From contig DAOWNX010000033.1 of the NCBI GenBank assembly GCA_030642335.1, forward strand, positions 1-7,677: a stretch of 7,677 nt of DNA, in the 5' to 3' direction. This stretch comes from Caldisericota bacterium (GTDB taxonomy: Bacteria > Caldisericota > Caldisericia > Caldisericales > Caldisericaceae). Both the position numbers and the translations under genes were made by a program. How positions within the stretch are numbered: position 1 is the first letter of the stretch; every line of letters begins with the position of its first letter. Shown here piece after piece: positions 1 through 5,266 of this stretch. Below the pieces are notes generated by a model. That model worked only from the letters and a program-made list of their open reading frames with translations. It was not told the origin of the DNA and did not search any database.

Positions 1-610
1 ATTTAATATAATATAACTTGCTTTTTGAAGTTTCATACTCGACTTCAATGTCAGAAAGTGCCGTATGACAGTGAGGACACCAATTTATAATTCTCTCGCC
101 TCTGTAAAGTAGGCCTTTTTCATAATACCAGACAAATGCCTCTTTAACTGCTTCTTTATATCTGTCATCCAGTGTAAAACGCAATTTGCTCCAATCTGCA
201 GAAACTCCTAATCTCTTTAACTGGGTAAGAATAGTCCCTCCGTATTTTTCTTTCCATTTCCAAACTTCCTCCACAAATTTATCTCGTCCTAGATCGCTTT
301 TCTTGATACTTTTTGCAAGCAATTCCCTTTCGACAACTGCCTGAGTCGCAATACCAGCATGATCCATTCCTGGAAGCCAAAGTGTTTCTCTACCATTCAT
401 CCTGTTAAAGCGCACAAAAATATCTTGAATAGTAAAATTTAATGCATGCCCTGTATGAAGTCTACCAGTTATATTCGGAGGCGGCATCATTACCACAAAA
501 GGAGTTTTATCAGGATTAGGAACAGAATGGAAAAATTTATTCTCCTCCCAAAATTTATATATTCGCTTTTCTACTTTGTCAGGCGCGTAAGCCTTTTCCA
601 TATCTATCAT
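1..610 (-). CDS. valS: Valyl-tRNA synthetase, N-terminal 203 residues (cut by left edge)
   Basis: Class I aminoacyl-tRNA synthetase that charges tRNA-Val with valine in the cytoplasm. Only the N-terminal part is present; the family is usually near 880 residues. Seen: PPPNITG at about residues 44-50, followed by the HIGH-type ATP signature as HTGH (52-55); WLPGMDHAGIATQ (78-90), which is diagnostic of ValRS rather than IleRS or LeuRS; and NWCPHC...ALSDIEVEYE (176-192), leading into the CP1 editing domain. The KMSKS motif lies beyond the window. I chose the ATG at 610 because AGGA lies 7 nt upstream; the in-frame ATG at 601 has no well-spaced site of its own. The gene follows the DUF296-protein gene by 18 nt and is probably co-transcribed with it. 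No T-box leader is present. Family assignment is secure. Confidence 0.96.
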   Translation of the reverse strand, partial: MIDMEKAYAPDKVEKRIYKFWEENKFFHSVPNPDKTPFVVMMPPPNITGRLHTGHALNFTIQDIFVRFNRMNGRETLWLPGMDHAGIATQAVVERELLAKSIKKSDLGRDKFVEEVWKWKEKYGGTILTQLKRLGVSADWSKLRFTLDDRYKEAVKEAFVWYYEKGLLYRGERIINWCPHCHTALSDIEVEYETSKSKLYYIK

Positions 611-628
611 AATAATTTCCTGTACAAC

Positions 629-1054
629 TTAAGCAAGAAACAGGCCCAACAGCCCATTCTCTTCTTTTTTCCGTATAAGTAAGATATTGTCTAATTTCTG
701 TAAAAAAATCTCCCCCGTATTATTTATTTGTCCTTTAATAAAATGTCCACCGATGAGTGTGTGATCCTTAAGAGCCAGTGCAACATGAAGATGAATAATT
801 GGATTTCCATCATTCTCCGTTGTACTAATATTCCCTTGCAAAGAAACAAGCTCGACAGGATCTTTAATGCTCTTTGTAAGGTACTCATTTCCATCCCAGT
901 AACCTATCTCTGCATCCCGCAACATACCTATCCCGTTTAATATAATGCCAGATTCAATTTTGTAATTCTTGCACACAGTTTTTAAGGATTCTAATAAATC
1001 TTCTCCATCCTGTAATCTCACGCCAAGCATTATTTTACCTTCTTTTATAATCAT
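629..1054 (-). CDS. PPC/DUF296-domain protein (PD1-like, COG1661)
   Basis: A 141-residue protein consisting of a single PPC (plants and prokaryotes conserved, DUF296) domain. Seen: the opening GVRLQDGEDLLESL (11-24), the GIGML...AEIGYWD segment (41-54), VELVSLQGNIS (67-77), and HLHVAL (88-93) followed by IGGHFIKGQI (101-110). H88, H90 and H104 match the metal-binding histidine cluster of the family. In plants the domain accompanies AT-hooks; the bacterial stand-alone forms are trimeric and their role is unknown, so no function is assigned. It is the first gene of a minus-strand pair with valS. The ATG at 1054 has a strong AGGAGG but only a 4-nt spacer; the in-frame ATG at 1030 has AAGG at a 7-nt spacing and is a credible alternative that would give 133 residues. 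Confidence 0.9.
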   Translation of the reverse strand: MIIKEGKIMLGVRLQDGEDLLESLKTVCKNYKIESGIILNGIGMLRDAEIGYWDGNEYLTKSIKDPVELVSLQGNISTTENDGNPIIHLHVALALKDHTLIGGHFIKGQINNTGEIFLQKLDNILLIRKKEENGLLGLFLA

Positions 1055-1058
1055 GATG

Positions 1059-1064
1059 CCTCCT
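1059..1064 (-). promoter_or_regulatory. Ribosome binding site of the DUF296 gene
   Basis: On the minus strand this reads AGGAGG, a full Shine-Dalgarno match, 4 nt before the ATG at 1054. The spacing is short, so a start at the second in-frame ATG (1030, with its own AAGG at 1038-1041) cannot be excluded. Confidence 0.7.
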
Positions 1065-1102
1065 AACTTATTTACTTTATATATTATATTTTTTGCTTAT
1101 CT

Positions 1103-1130
1103 ATTATATGGATATATTATATGAAGTCAA
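1103..1130 (-). promoter_or_regulatory. Sigma70-like promoter for the DUF296-valS operon
   Basis: On the minus strand, TTGACT (1125-1130) and a perfect TATAAT (1103-1108) are separated by 16 bp. The predicted start near 1096 gives a leader of about 42 nt ending in AGGAGG. This leader is too short for a T-box. The surrounding sequence is very AT-rich, so chance -10 look-alikes are common, but here both elements and their spacing agree. Confidence 0.65.
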
Positions 1131-1211
1131 TTTAAGAACCACACTAAATTATTATAGTGATGTTCTGCAATGTTTTAACTTGTATTCTAGGGCCTTTCAA
1201 AATACATAGGC

Positions 1212-1239
1212 TTGACTTGTATCAAAAGTTGAGTAGAAT
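1212..1239 (+). promoter_or_regulatory. Sigma70-like promoter for the tRNA, zinc-ribbon gene and perhaps rnpB
   Basis: TTGACT (1212-1217) and TAGAAT (1234-1239) with a 16-bp spacer. Transcription would begin near 1246, about 10 nt before the tRNA 5' end at 1256, leaving a short leader for RNase P to remove. No terminator is visible between the tRNA and the following protein gene, so this promoter probably also serves that gene. Confidence 0.65.
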
Positions 1240-1255
1240 ATGATTGCATGTAGAC

Positions 1256-1330
1256 GGGCCCGTAGCTCAACGGCGGAGCAGTTGGCTCATAACCAATTGG
1301 TTCCTGGTTCGAATCCAGGCGGGCCCACCA
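1256..1330 (+). tRNA. tRNA with CAU anticodon (elongator Met or Ile2), CCA encoded
   Basis: A complete cloverleaf can be folded by eye. The acceptor GGGCCCG (1256-1262) pairs with CGGGCCC (1320-1326), all seven pairs being G-C. The D-stem is GCTC/GAGC (1265-1268/1276-1279). The anticodon stem GTTGG/CCAAT (1281-1285/1293-1297) encloses CTCATAA, with anticodon CAT at 1288-1290. The T-stem CCTGG/CCAGG encloses TTCGAAT. A discriminator A and encoded CCA end at 1330. It is not the initiator: pair 1-72 is a normal G-C, and the anticodon stem lacks the three G-C pairs typical of fMet. C4-G69 and C5-G68 are present, which are recognition features for TilS on tRNA-Ile2 in E. coli, so Ile2 (lysidine-modified CAU) is a real alternative to elongator Met. 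The D-loop is short, and the residue before the 3' D-strand is G where A is usual. Confidence 0.95.
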
Positions 1331-1337
1331 TTTAGAC

Positions 1338-1342
1338 GGAGG
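1338..1342 (+). promoter_or_regulatory. Ribosome binding site that decides the zinc-ribbon protein start
   Basis: GGAGG lies 6 nt before the ATG at 1349 and only 7 nt after the tRNA CCA end. It settles the start: the same frame stays open back to 1244, but that extension would translate through the tRNA. Confidence 0.85.
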
Positions 1343-1348
1343 TTTTTA

Positions 1349-2065
1349 ATGTATATAAAAATGCTTTGGGACTTTGAACAAAAAGAAAAAAAGGTAAAAA
1401 ATAAAGAACACCGCATTAAAGAAATTGGAACAGAAGTACAAATTTTAAACGAAATAAGCAAGATAGAAGAAGAAATAAAAGAAATTAAATCTGCAAAAAA
1501 TGGGTTCCTCAAACGGGAAAAGGAGCTTGAAATAGAAGCAGAAGAAAGCGAATCCCAATTAGAACACATTTCCTCGTTAATAAAAGGAAATAAATTAAAG
1601 ACAAGTAAAGAGCTAAAAACAGCAAAAAAAACAGAAGAGTCGCTTATTGCAAAGCAAAATGAATTAAAAAAGAATTTAGAATTCATGACTACTGAAATAA
1701 GTGAGAAAGATAAGCTTACTGAAGAACTTGGCAAAAAAGTTAAAAAAATGAAAGAAACAATTGTACAGATGAAAAAAGAGCGAAAAAAACTTGAAAAAGA
1801 ATTAAAATCAGAAGTAAAAATGTTAGATAAAGAATTTGCAAAATTAAAAGAGGTAATTCCGCAAACTATCATTCAAAAATATGAAATGATAAAAGAAAAT
1901 TACCCCGAAGAAACAATTACAACGACAGATCGTGGATTCTGTAAAAATTGCGGAGTACAACTTCCCCTGGAAATAGCAGAAGAATTAAAAAAGGGAGAAG
2001 GGGATAAAATTATTCAGTGCGAAGTATGCGGAAAGATTTTATACTATCCTGAAGAATTAAAATAA
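1349..2065 (+). CDS. Coiled-coil protein with C-terminal C4 zinc ribbon (COG1579 / zf-RING_7 type)
   Basis: A 238-residue, highly charged Lys/Glu-rich protein. Residues about 8-170 form a long helical coiled coil with a break near 72-95. That break contains KGNKLKTSKEL, resembling the conserved segment between the two helices in this family. The C-terminal zinc ribbon has C198-x2-C201 and C224-x2-C227, in FCKNCGVQLP and QCEVCGKILYYPEE. The architecture and length match the COG1579 family (for example H. pylori HP0958/FlgZ), proposed to act as nucleic-acid-binding or adaptor proteins. The actual role here is unknown and cannot be inferred from sequence alone. The start at 1349 is chosen for its GGAGG site; the in-frame ATG at 1361 lacks one. 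The gene lies between a tRNA gene and rnpB, and its stop codon touches helix P1 of rnpB. To my knowledge COG1579 genes occur beside rnpB in other bacteria too. Confidence 0.9.
   Translation: MYIKMLWDFEQKEKKVKNKEHRIKEIGTEVQILNEISKIEEEIKEIKSAKNGFLKREKELEIEAEESESQLEHISSLIKGNKLKTSKELKTAKKTEESLIAKQNELKKNLEFMTTEISEKDKLTEELGKKVKKMKETIVQMKKERKKLEKELKSEVKMLDKEFAKLKEVIPQTIIQKYEMIKENYPEETITTTDRGFCKNCGVQLPLEIAEELKKGEGDKIIQCEVCGKILYYPEELK
2040..2045 (+). promoter_or_regulatory. Possible -10 element for rnpB inside the zinc-ribbon gene
   Basis: TATACT lies inside the last codons of the upstream gene and would start transcription near 2052, about 12 nt before the first paired base of P1. No convincing -35 is found at the usual distance, so rnpB may instead be made from the tRNA promoter by read-through and processing. 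Confidence 0.3.
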
Positions 2066-2406
2066 ATCCCTAAGCAAGGAAGATGGTCGCAAGATGCATT
2101 ATGCATCTTGAGGAAAGTCCGGACTTCATGGAGGTAAGGTGCCTGGGAAACCCAGGCAGGGGCGACCCTAGGGAAAGTGCCACAGAAAATAAACCGCTGA
2201 GAAATCAGTAAGGGTGAAAAGGTAGTGTAAGAGACTACCGCCATCTTCAGTAATGAATATGGGCATGGTAAACCCCACCTGAAGCAAGGCCAAATAGGAT
2301 GGTAGGACACCTCCACCAAAAACCATCGGGTTGGCTGCATAGATAAATGATCATCGCCTCTCTACTTGAGAGGACAGAATCCGGCTTATTCCTTGCTTAG
2401 GGATTT
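2064..2406 (+). ncRNA. rnpB: RNase P RNA, bacterial class A
   Basis: Catalytic RNA of RNase P, which with RnpA removes 5' leaders from precursor tRNAs. Conserved blocks are present in order: GAGGAAAGTCCGGAC (2110-2124, 5' strand of core helix P4); AGGGTGAAAA (from 2211), followed by GTAAGAG (2227-2233) closed by GGTAGT/ACTACC; GGTAAACC (from 2267), the loop expected to pair with the tRNA 3' CCA; AAGGCCAAATAGG (from 2286); and ACAGAATCCGGCTTA (2374-2388, 3' strand of P4). Perfect local hairpins include 2090-2110 (9 bp, TTA loop; P3 position) and TGCCTGGG/CCCAGGCA (near 2139-2157). The ends, 2064-2081 and 2389-2406, form an uninterrupted 18-bp helix P1. Mature ends are not determined by sequence; at about 340 nt it is slightly short for class A. 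Open frames across it on the minus strand are not genes. Confidence 0.97.
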
Positions 2407-2411
2407 TTTTT
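2389..2411 (+). terminator. rnpB terminator formed by the P1 3' strand and a T8 tract
   Basis: The 3' strand of P1 runs directly into eight T residues (2404-2411). Two stems are possible. One is the 18-bp P1 helix pairing with 2064-2081. The other is a small local hairpin, TTCCT/AGGGA (2389-2393/2399-2403) around TGCTT, with one G-U pair. No separate downstream hairpin exists before the rsmH start at 2441. Confidence 0.7.
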
Positions 2412-2424
2412 AAATATTAGATAA

Positions 2425-2440
2425 TGTTATAATTATAACA
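2425..2440 (+). promoter_or_regulatory. Extended -10 promoter inside a 16-bp palindrome, for the rsmH operon
   Basis: TGTTATAATTATAACA is a perfect 16-bp palindrome ending one base before the rsmH ATG. Within it, TGTTATAAT (2425-2433) is a perfect extended -10 (TGn-TATAAT). Expected initiation about 7 nt downstream falls at 2440-2441, on the start codon itself. A good -35 is not evident; the T tract at 2404-2411 occupies that position. The palindrome could be an operator, but AT-rich DNA produces such symmetry by chance fairly often. Confidence 0.55.
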
Positions 2441-3319
2441 ATGATGAAAATATACCACACACCTGTTTTAATAAATGAAGTTATAGACCTTCTCGACATT
2501 AAGAAAGAAGACATTATCATGGATTGCACTGTGGGAGAAGGCGGACATAGCGAGAAAATTCTCTCGCTCGTCAATAAATTCGGTCATTTATATGGCATAG
2601 ACAGGGACAAAGAAGCTTTAGATACAGCAAAAAAAAGATTATCTTTGATTAAAACCAATTTTGCTCTAATACATGGCAATTTCGCCGATATATTAAATAT
2701 TACAAAAGAGCATAACATCGCTAGAGTAAATAAAATAATTGTTGATCTGGGAATCTCTTCATTACAAATAGAAATAGAAGAAAGAGGTTTCAGTTTTAAA
2801 AGAGAAGGTCCTTTAGATATGAGGATGAATCGTGGGGAAAGAACAACAGCACTAGAAATAATAAATAGCTTTCCTGAATATGAAATAGCAGACATAATAT
2901 ACAAATACGGAGAAGAACGGTTTTCAAGAAAAATAGCAAAAAAAATTGTAAATTACAGGAAATCAAAAATGATAAAAACAACAACAGAACTTGCAGAAAT
3001 AATAAAAAAAGCCTACCCGCATAAATGGCAGAAAATCCATCCTGCTACCAGGACATTTCAAGCTCTAAGAATTGAAGTTAACAAAGAACTGGAAAATCTT
3101 GAAAAGTTTTTAGAAAACTTCCCACAAATCTTAGCTAAAAATGGACGAATTGCAATTATCTCGTACCACTCTCTAGAAGACAGACTTATAAAAACATATT
3201 TCAAACAAAACGAGAAGCTACACATTCTTAACAAAAAAGTAATAAAACCGACACCTGAAGAAATATCTCGAAATCCTCGATCAAGAAGCGCAAAGTTAAG
3301 AGGAGCTGAAAAATTATGA
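2441..3319 (+). CDS. rsmH: 16S rRNA m4C1402 N4-methyltransferase
   Basis: SAM-dependent enzyme (formerly MraW) that methylates N4 of C1402 in the decoding centre of 16S rRNA; by long-standing gene order it opens the dcw cluster. The protein has 292 residues against about 310 usually. Seen: HTPVLINEV at the N-terminus; the SAM motif DCTVGEGGHS (28-37); GIDRD (52-56); VDLGISSLQIEIEERGFSF (101-119) followed by GPLDMRMN (123-130); YGEERFSRKIA (156-166); HPATRTFQALRIEVN (200-214); ISYHSLEDR (240-248); and the basic C-terminus RNPRSRSAKLRGAEK. There is no Shine-Dalgarno before the tandem ATGATG at 2441; the promoter sits so close that the mRNA is probably leaderless. No mraZ precedes it. It overlaps ftsL by 4 nt (ATGA). 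Confidence 0.97.
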   Translation: MMKIYHTPVLINEVIDLLDIKKEDIIMDCTVGEGGHSEKILSLVNKFGHLYGIDRDKEALDTAKKRLSLIKTNFALIHGNFADILNITKEHNIARVNKIIVDLGISSLQIEIEERGFSFKREGPLDMRMNRGERTTALEIINSFPEYEIADIIYKYGEERFSRKIAKKIVNYRKSKMIKTTTELAEIIKKAYPHKWQKIHPATRTFQALRIEVNKELENLEKFLENFPQILAKNGRIAIISYHSLEDRLIKTYFKQNEKLHILNKKVIKPTPEEISRNPRSRSAKLRGAEKL

Positions 3320-3582
3320 AAAGATATTTATTACTTGTACTTATAGTTCTTCTACTTTTGGCATTATACGGGATAACTTACTTAAAAACAATCAGATTAG
3401 AGAAATTAAAAGAAACGCTTGGCACTCAAGTATCTGTTCTGCAGTCAAAAAATGAAGAGCTTAACGTAAAACTTCTCGACAAAAGTTCCCCGCTTGAAAT
3501 CGACAAATTAGCACGTACAAAATATGAGATGAAAGAGCCTGACTCTTTTTATATAATAGAAATTAACGCTAATGGAAAATAA
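3316..3582 (+). CDS. ftsL: Cell division protein FtsL-like (FtsL/DivIC family)
   Basis: Small bitopic membrane protein of 88 residues, the size and position expected for FtsL between rsmH and ftsI. In the family, FtsL joins FtsB/DivIC and helps recruit and activate the septal FtsW-FtsI synthase. Seen: a short cytoplasmic MKR, one transmembrane segment at about 4-23, a coiled-coil stretch at about 24-57, then the compact extracytoplasmic end LARTKYEMKEPDSFYII (65-81), which resembles the ARxxLGMxxP segment of FtsL and DivIC proteins. Sequence conservation in this family is low, so the name rests on architecture plus gene order. GAGGAG (3300-3305) lies 10 nt before the ATG, and the start overlaps the rsmH stop by 4 nt. 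It overlaps ftsI by 11 nt. Confidence 0.85.
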   Translation: MKRYLLLVLIVLLLLALYGITYLKTIRLEKLKETLGTQVSVLQSKNEELNVKLLDKSSPLEIDKLARTKYEMKEPDSFYIIEINANGK

Positions 3583-5266
3583 AGAAGAAAAATTCATTCA
3601 AAAACTGTCTCTTTTATTTCTCATTATTGTGTTTCTTTTTGGAGCAATATTTATAAAACATTTATTTATGGGAGTGATAAACAGGGAGGCATATATTGCA
3701 GAAATTGGTTCTCAGCTTGATTTTGGCACCATATCAATTAAAGCAGAAAGAGGAGAAATCGTAGATAGAGACAATACGCCTTTGACTCTGAGCAAAGATA
3801 CATGGGAATTAGATATAAATCCATCTGAACTCAGCGAAGAAGATAAAAAATCTGGACTAAACAAGATACCTAAAATAGTGAGAATCGATGAAGAAAAATT
3901 TTATTCCCTTTTGCATAACCAGTCTGTGTATGTAAGAATTAGCACTTCACTTGATGATGAACAAAAAAATGCAATTAGATCTCTAAACATAAAAAATGGT
4001 ATAGCAATTACGCCTACAAAAAAGAGATTCTACCCGTATAATTCGTTAGCGTCAAATATCATTGGATTTATAGGAACAGATGAACAAGGCCTGAGCGGAA
4101 TAGAATACAAATTTAACAATTATTTAGAAGGAATTGATGGAAGCCTTTATTTTCCGTCAAATTCAAGTAAGCCAATACTCCCAGGCTACTCAACATTTGC
4201 AATATATCCCCAAAAAGGTAATACAGTGCAATTGACTATAGATATTAACATACAATACCTAATTGAAAAAAATCTCATAGAGACTATCCAGAAAACAAAC
4301 GCAAAAAGTGGAGTTGTAATTGTAATGAACCCAAAAACAGGAGAAATCTTGGGCATGGCATCATATCCTAATTTTAACCCAAATAATCTTGCTGAAATAA
4401 ATAATAACAACGTGATAAATAGAGCAATCCAGGTAAATTATGAGCCTGGCTCTGTACTAAAGCCAATAATTGCTGCAGCAGCTTTGGAAGAAGAAACACT
4501 TCATACAGATGATGATTTTTATTGTAATGGATACCTAAACGTAAAGAATAGAGTCCTGCGCTGCTGGCAAACTCACGGAGAAGAACACGGGTTAAACGAA
4601 ATTATGAGAAATTCCTGTGATGTAGCCTTTATGGAAATAGGTCTCAATTTAGGAAAAACCAAATTATACAATTATCTAACAAAATTTGGGTTTGGCAAAC
4701 CTACAAATATCGAACTGCCCGGGGAAGAAAAAGGAATTCTGACCGATATAGAAAAGGTAGGAAAGGTAGAACTTGCAACAATGTCCTTTGGGCAAGGTAT
4801 AGCAGTAACGCCAATACAGTTAATCACAGCTTTTTCCGCAATCGCAAACAATGGAATAGAAATGAAACCTGCTATAATAAAAAAAATAACAGACCATAAA
4901 AATAACGTAATTTATAGTTTTTCACCAACAGCAAAAAAAACGGTACTTTCCCCAAAAGTTGCAAATGAAGTAATGAATGCTCTAAAAGAGGTAGTTAGTG
5001 ACAAAGGTGTTCCTCAAGCAAAAATAGAAGGATACGCAATAGCAGGAAAAACAGGAACAGCACAAAAACCCTCTCAAGATGGCGGGTACTCGGATACTAA
5101 ATTAATCTACAGTTTTTGTGGTATCGTGCCCGCAAATGATCCTGAAGTCGTAATCCTCACAATAATTGAAGAGACAAAAGAACCCAGTTATTCCCTTTAT
5201 ATAGCAGCACCACTCTTTCAAAAAATTGCATCTTTCGTTATAAAATATTTGAGGATACCTCAATAA
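3572..5266 (+). CDS. ftsI: Class B penicillin-binding protein, septal transpeptidase FtsI/PBP3-like
   Basis: A 564-residue peptidoglycan DD-transpeptidase that cross-links stem peptides; gene order assigns it to the division septum. Seen: a transmembrane anchor at about 11-30; the pedestal domain with RGEIVDRDNTPL (60-71) and EQGLSGIEYKFNNYLEG (171-187); and the transpeptidase domain from about 220. Catalytic motifs: S294-V-L-K297 in YEPGSVLKP (the nucleophile), S348-C-D350 in RNSCDVAFMEIG, and K493-T-G-T496 in AGKTGTAQKP. The second motif is SxD; FtsI proteins usually have SxN, whereas E. coli PBP2 (MrdA) has SxD. The rest of the domain, including the CNGY...VLRCW segment, looks like FtsI/SpoVD-type enzymes. 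No PASTA domains are present. There is little Shine-Dalgarno before the ATG at 3572, so coupling to ftsL through the 11-nt overlap is likely. Its stop shares one base with the murE ATG. Confidence 0.93.
   Translation: MENKEEKFIQKLSLLFLIIVFLFGAIFIKHLFMGVINREAYIAEIGSQLDFGTISIKAERGEIVDRDNTPLTLSKDTWELDINPSELSEEDKKSGLNKIPKIVRIDEEKFYSLLHNQSVYVRISTSLDDEQKNAIRSLNIKNGIAITPTKKRFYPYNSLASNIIGFIGTDEQGLSGIEYKFNNYLEGIDGSLYFPSNSSKPILPGYSTFAIYPQKGNTVQLTIDINIQYLIEKNLIETIQKTNAKSGVVIVMNPKTGEILGMASYPNFNPNNLAEINNNNVINRAIQVNYEPGSVLKPIIAAAALEEETLHTDDDFYCNGYLNVKNRVLRCWQTHGEEHGLNEIMRNSCDVAFMEIGLNLGKTKLYNYLTKFGFGKPTNIELPGEEKGILTDIEKVGKVELATMSFGQGIAVTPIQLITAFSAIANNGIEMKPAIIKKITDHKNNVIYSFSPTAKKTVLSPKVANEVMNALKEVVSDKGVPQAKIEGYAIAGKTGTAQKPSQDGGYSDTKLIYSFCGIVPANDPEVVILTIIEETKEPSYSLYIAAPLFQKIASFVIKYLRIPQ
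5251..5255 (+). promoter_or_regulatory. Ribosome binding site of murE within ftsI
   Basis: GAGGA lies 10 nt before the murE ATG at 5266, inside the last codons of ftsI. With the TAATG stop/start overlap it supports 5266 as the start. Confidence 0.6.

Noticed and set aside
446..682. 78-codon open frame on the plus strand
   Set aside because: It is antisense to the highly conserved 5' end of valS and the intergenic gap, with no ribosome site or recognisable motif.
1055..1102. T-box or other riboswitch in the valS operon leader
   Set aside because: The leader from the predicted start is only about 42 nt, with no AGGUGG-type T-box sequence or terminator hairpin.
1142..1159. Inverted repeat CACTA-8 nt-TAGTG in the divergent intergenic region, as an operator
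   Set aside because: The arms are only 5 bp, lie outside both promoters, and such repeats are expected by chance in AT-rich DNA.
1256..1330. Initiator tRNA-fMet
   Set aside because: G1-C72 is paired, and the anticodon stem lacks the three consecutive G-C pairs next to the loop that mark initiators.
1244..1348. N-terminal extension of the zinc-ribbon protein frame back to an ATG at 1244
   Set aside because: It would translate the tRNA gene, and a clear GGAGG sits 6 nt before the ATG at 1349.
1267..1872. 201-codon open frame on the minus strand
   Set aside because: It is the complement of an A-rich coiled-coil gene, giving a Phe/Ser-rich translation with no family features, and it runs into the tRNA.
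2044..2340. 98-codon open frame on the minus strand
   Set aside because: It lies almost entirely antisense to rnpB; the conserved RNA sequence explains its composition.
2425..2440. PerR/Fur-type operator at the rsmH palindrome
   Set aside because: The PerR box is 7-1-7 (TTATAAT-n-ATTATAA); this is 8-0-8 with TGT/ACA ends, and no PerR-type gene is nearby. The regulator, if any, cannot be named.
4879..4940. Two A8 tracts in ftsI as programmed frameshift or transcriptional slippage sites
   Set aside because: The frame is intact across both, no downstream stimulatory structure was seen, and A-runs are common throughout this A-rich genome.
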